Below, piece by piece: positions 63,708-64,000 of a stretch of 64,000 bases of DNA. The notes beneath the pieces are model-generated. The model was not told where the DNA came from and did not search any database. It saw nothing but the letters and a program-made list of their open reading frames with translations. Positions within the stretch are counted from its first letter, which is position 1. Each line of letters opens with the position of its first letter. A program made the translations under genes and the position numbers. The stretch is from Paenibacillus sp. SZ31 (GTDB lineage: Bacteria > Bacillota > Bacilli > Paenibacillales > Paenibacillaceae). The DNA is taken from contig NZ_JABBEA010000002.1 in NCBI RefSeq assembly GCF_012912005.1, positions 496,001-560,000 of the forward strand. The letters are read 5' to 3'.

Positions 63708-64000
63708 AGAGCCTCCATATCGATCTCGGCCAGCGAGGATAACCGCAGTTCATGCATGGCGAACTCCAGACCACGCGTTACCTCGTTAGGCACGATGATA
63801 CAACGAATACCTGCTGCATTGGCTGCCTTCAAGCCATTAGGTGAATCTTCGAACACAATCGCTTCGGAAGCCTCGATCCCAAGACTCTGGAGAGCAAGAA
63901 GGTACAGTTCTGGATCCGGTTTCACTCGCTTCACATCCTCGGATGTATGAACAACTGTGAAATAATCGAAAATGCCTAATTTCTGCAAGTAACCATGCAC
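63704..64000 (-). CDS. HAD-family hydrolase (beta-phosphoglucomutase-like), 3' part
   Basis: The last ~98 residues of a gene that enters from the right edge. HAD motif III (VKPDPELYLLAL with the conserved Lys) and motif IV (IVFEDSPNGLKAANAAG) identify a phosphatase or phosphomutase of subfamily I. The N-terminal nucleophile aspartate lies outside the window. The ATG at the edge is probably internal. Confidence 0.87.
   Translation of the reverse strand: MHGYLQKLGIFDYFTVVHTSEDVKRVKPDPELYLLALQSLGIEASEAIVFEDSPNGLKAANAAGIRCIIVPNEVTRGLEFAMHELRLSSLAEIDMEAL

Noticed and set aside
1-64000. CRISPR array, prophage, integrative element, tRNA or rRNA
   Set aside because: No regularly spaced repeats, phage genes, integrase, tRNA cloverleaf or rRNA signature was found on either strand.

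Overview
The window looks like a chromosomal segment of a spore-forming Gram-positive bacterium, most probably Paenibacillus. The reasons are: a complete ger-type spore germinant receptor operon; strong GGAGG-type ribosome binding sites with many TTG and GTG starts; a copper-amine-oxidase-type 'stalk' domain fused to a GH18 domain; many AraC-type regulators; and Bacillus-like proteins such as a LipA-type lipase and the YkkC/YkkD pair. The genus is inferred from gene content only. I see no rRNA, tRNA, CRISPR array, transposase or phage module. Terminator hairpins, often built on a GCCGCC/GGCGGC core, punctuate the whole window.

Layout. 0-2.4 kb: the 5' end of a secreted serine hydrolase, then an AgrC/AgrA-like LytTR two-component pair. 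2.6-10.6 kb: a GH2 glycosidase with a probable catabolite (cre) site; a TetR-AraC-SDR operon divergent from a ketopantoate-reductase-like gene; a LipA-type lipase; a small unknown gene. 10.7-15.6 kb: a GAF histidine kinase, a cluster of three unusual genes including a six-Asp-box beta-propeller, and a stalk-GH18 exported protein. 15.7-19.8 kb: gerA-gerB-gerC plus a two-helix D-type gene. 19.9-26 kb: a LacI regulator, a MaoC-like protein, an aminotransferase, and a three-gene type III polyketide synthase operon (PKS, class I methyltransferase, flavoprotein) that probably makes a modified phenolic lipid or alkylpyrone.

26-32 kb: a five-gene operon (membrane protein, membrane protein, 26-residue peptide, chemotaxis-type signal transducer, esterase) beside an OmpR-type two-component system. 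32-43.6 kb: metabolic and regulatory genes, a DEAD-box helicase, and ykkCD guanidine exporters under a clear guanidine-I (ykkC) riboswitch with a terminator. A threonine aldolase-like gene follows a MarR regulator whose promoter lies inside two tandem operator-like repeats and whose best start codon appears to be ATC.

43.7-46.1 kb: an ABC exporter with a small basic partner under two tandem GTATAC-type palindromes; a 149-nt highly structured element lies downstream of it. 46.2-56.7 kb: an expanded array of membrane or secreted hydrolases (two large tandem-duplicated serine hydrolases, two related alpha/beta hydrolases, a PAF-acetylhydrolase-like protein and a decayed fragment of a third alpha/beta hydrolase). 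The three transcription units carry the same 11-bp-period direct repeat upstream and adjoin an OmpR-type two-component system, so they look like one dedicated regulon. 56.7-64 kb: a GNAT acetyltransferase, a TetR-MFS efflux pair, a cytochrome P450, a DAO-type flavoprotein with a small coiled-coil partner, an AraC regulator with a good cre-like site upstream, and the 3' part of a HAD hydrolase.

The most interesting signals are the hydrolase regulon with shared direct repeats, the structured element at 43858-44006, the MarR tandem operators with the ATC start, the 26-residue peptide in the chemoreceptor operon, and the polyketide operon.
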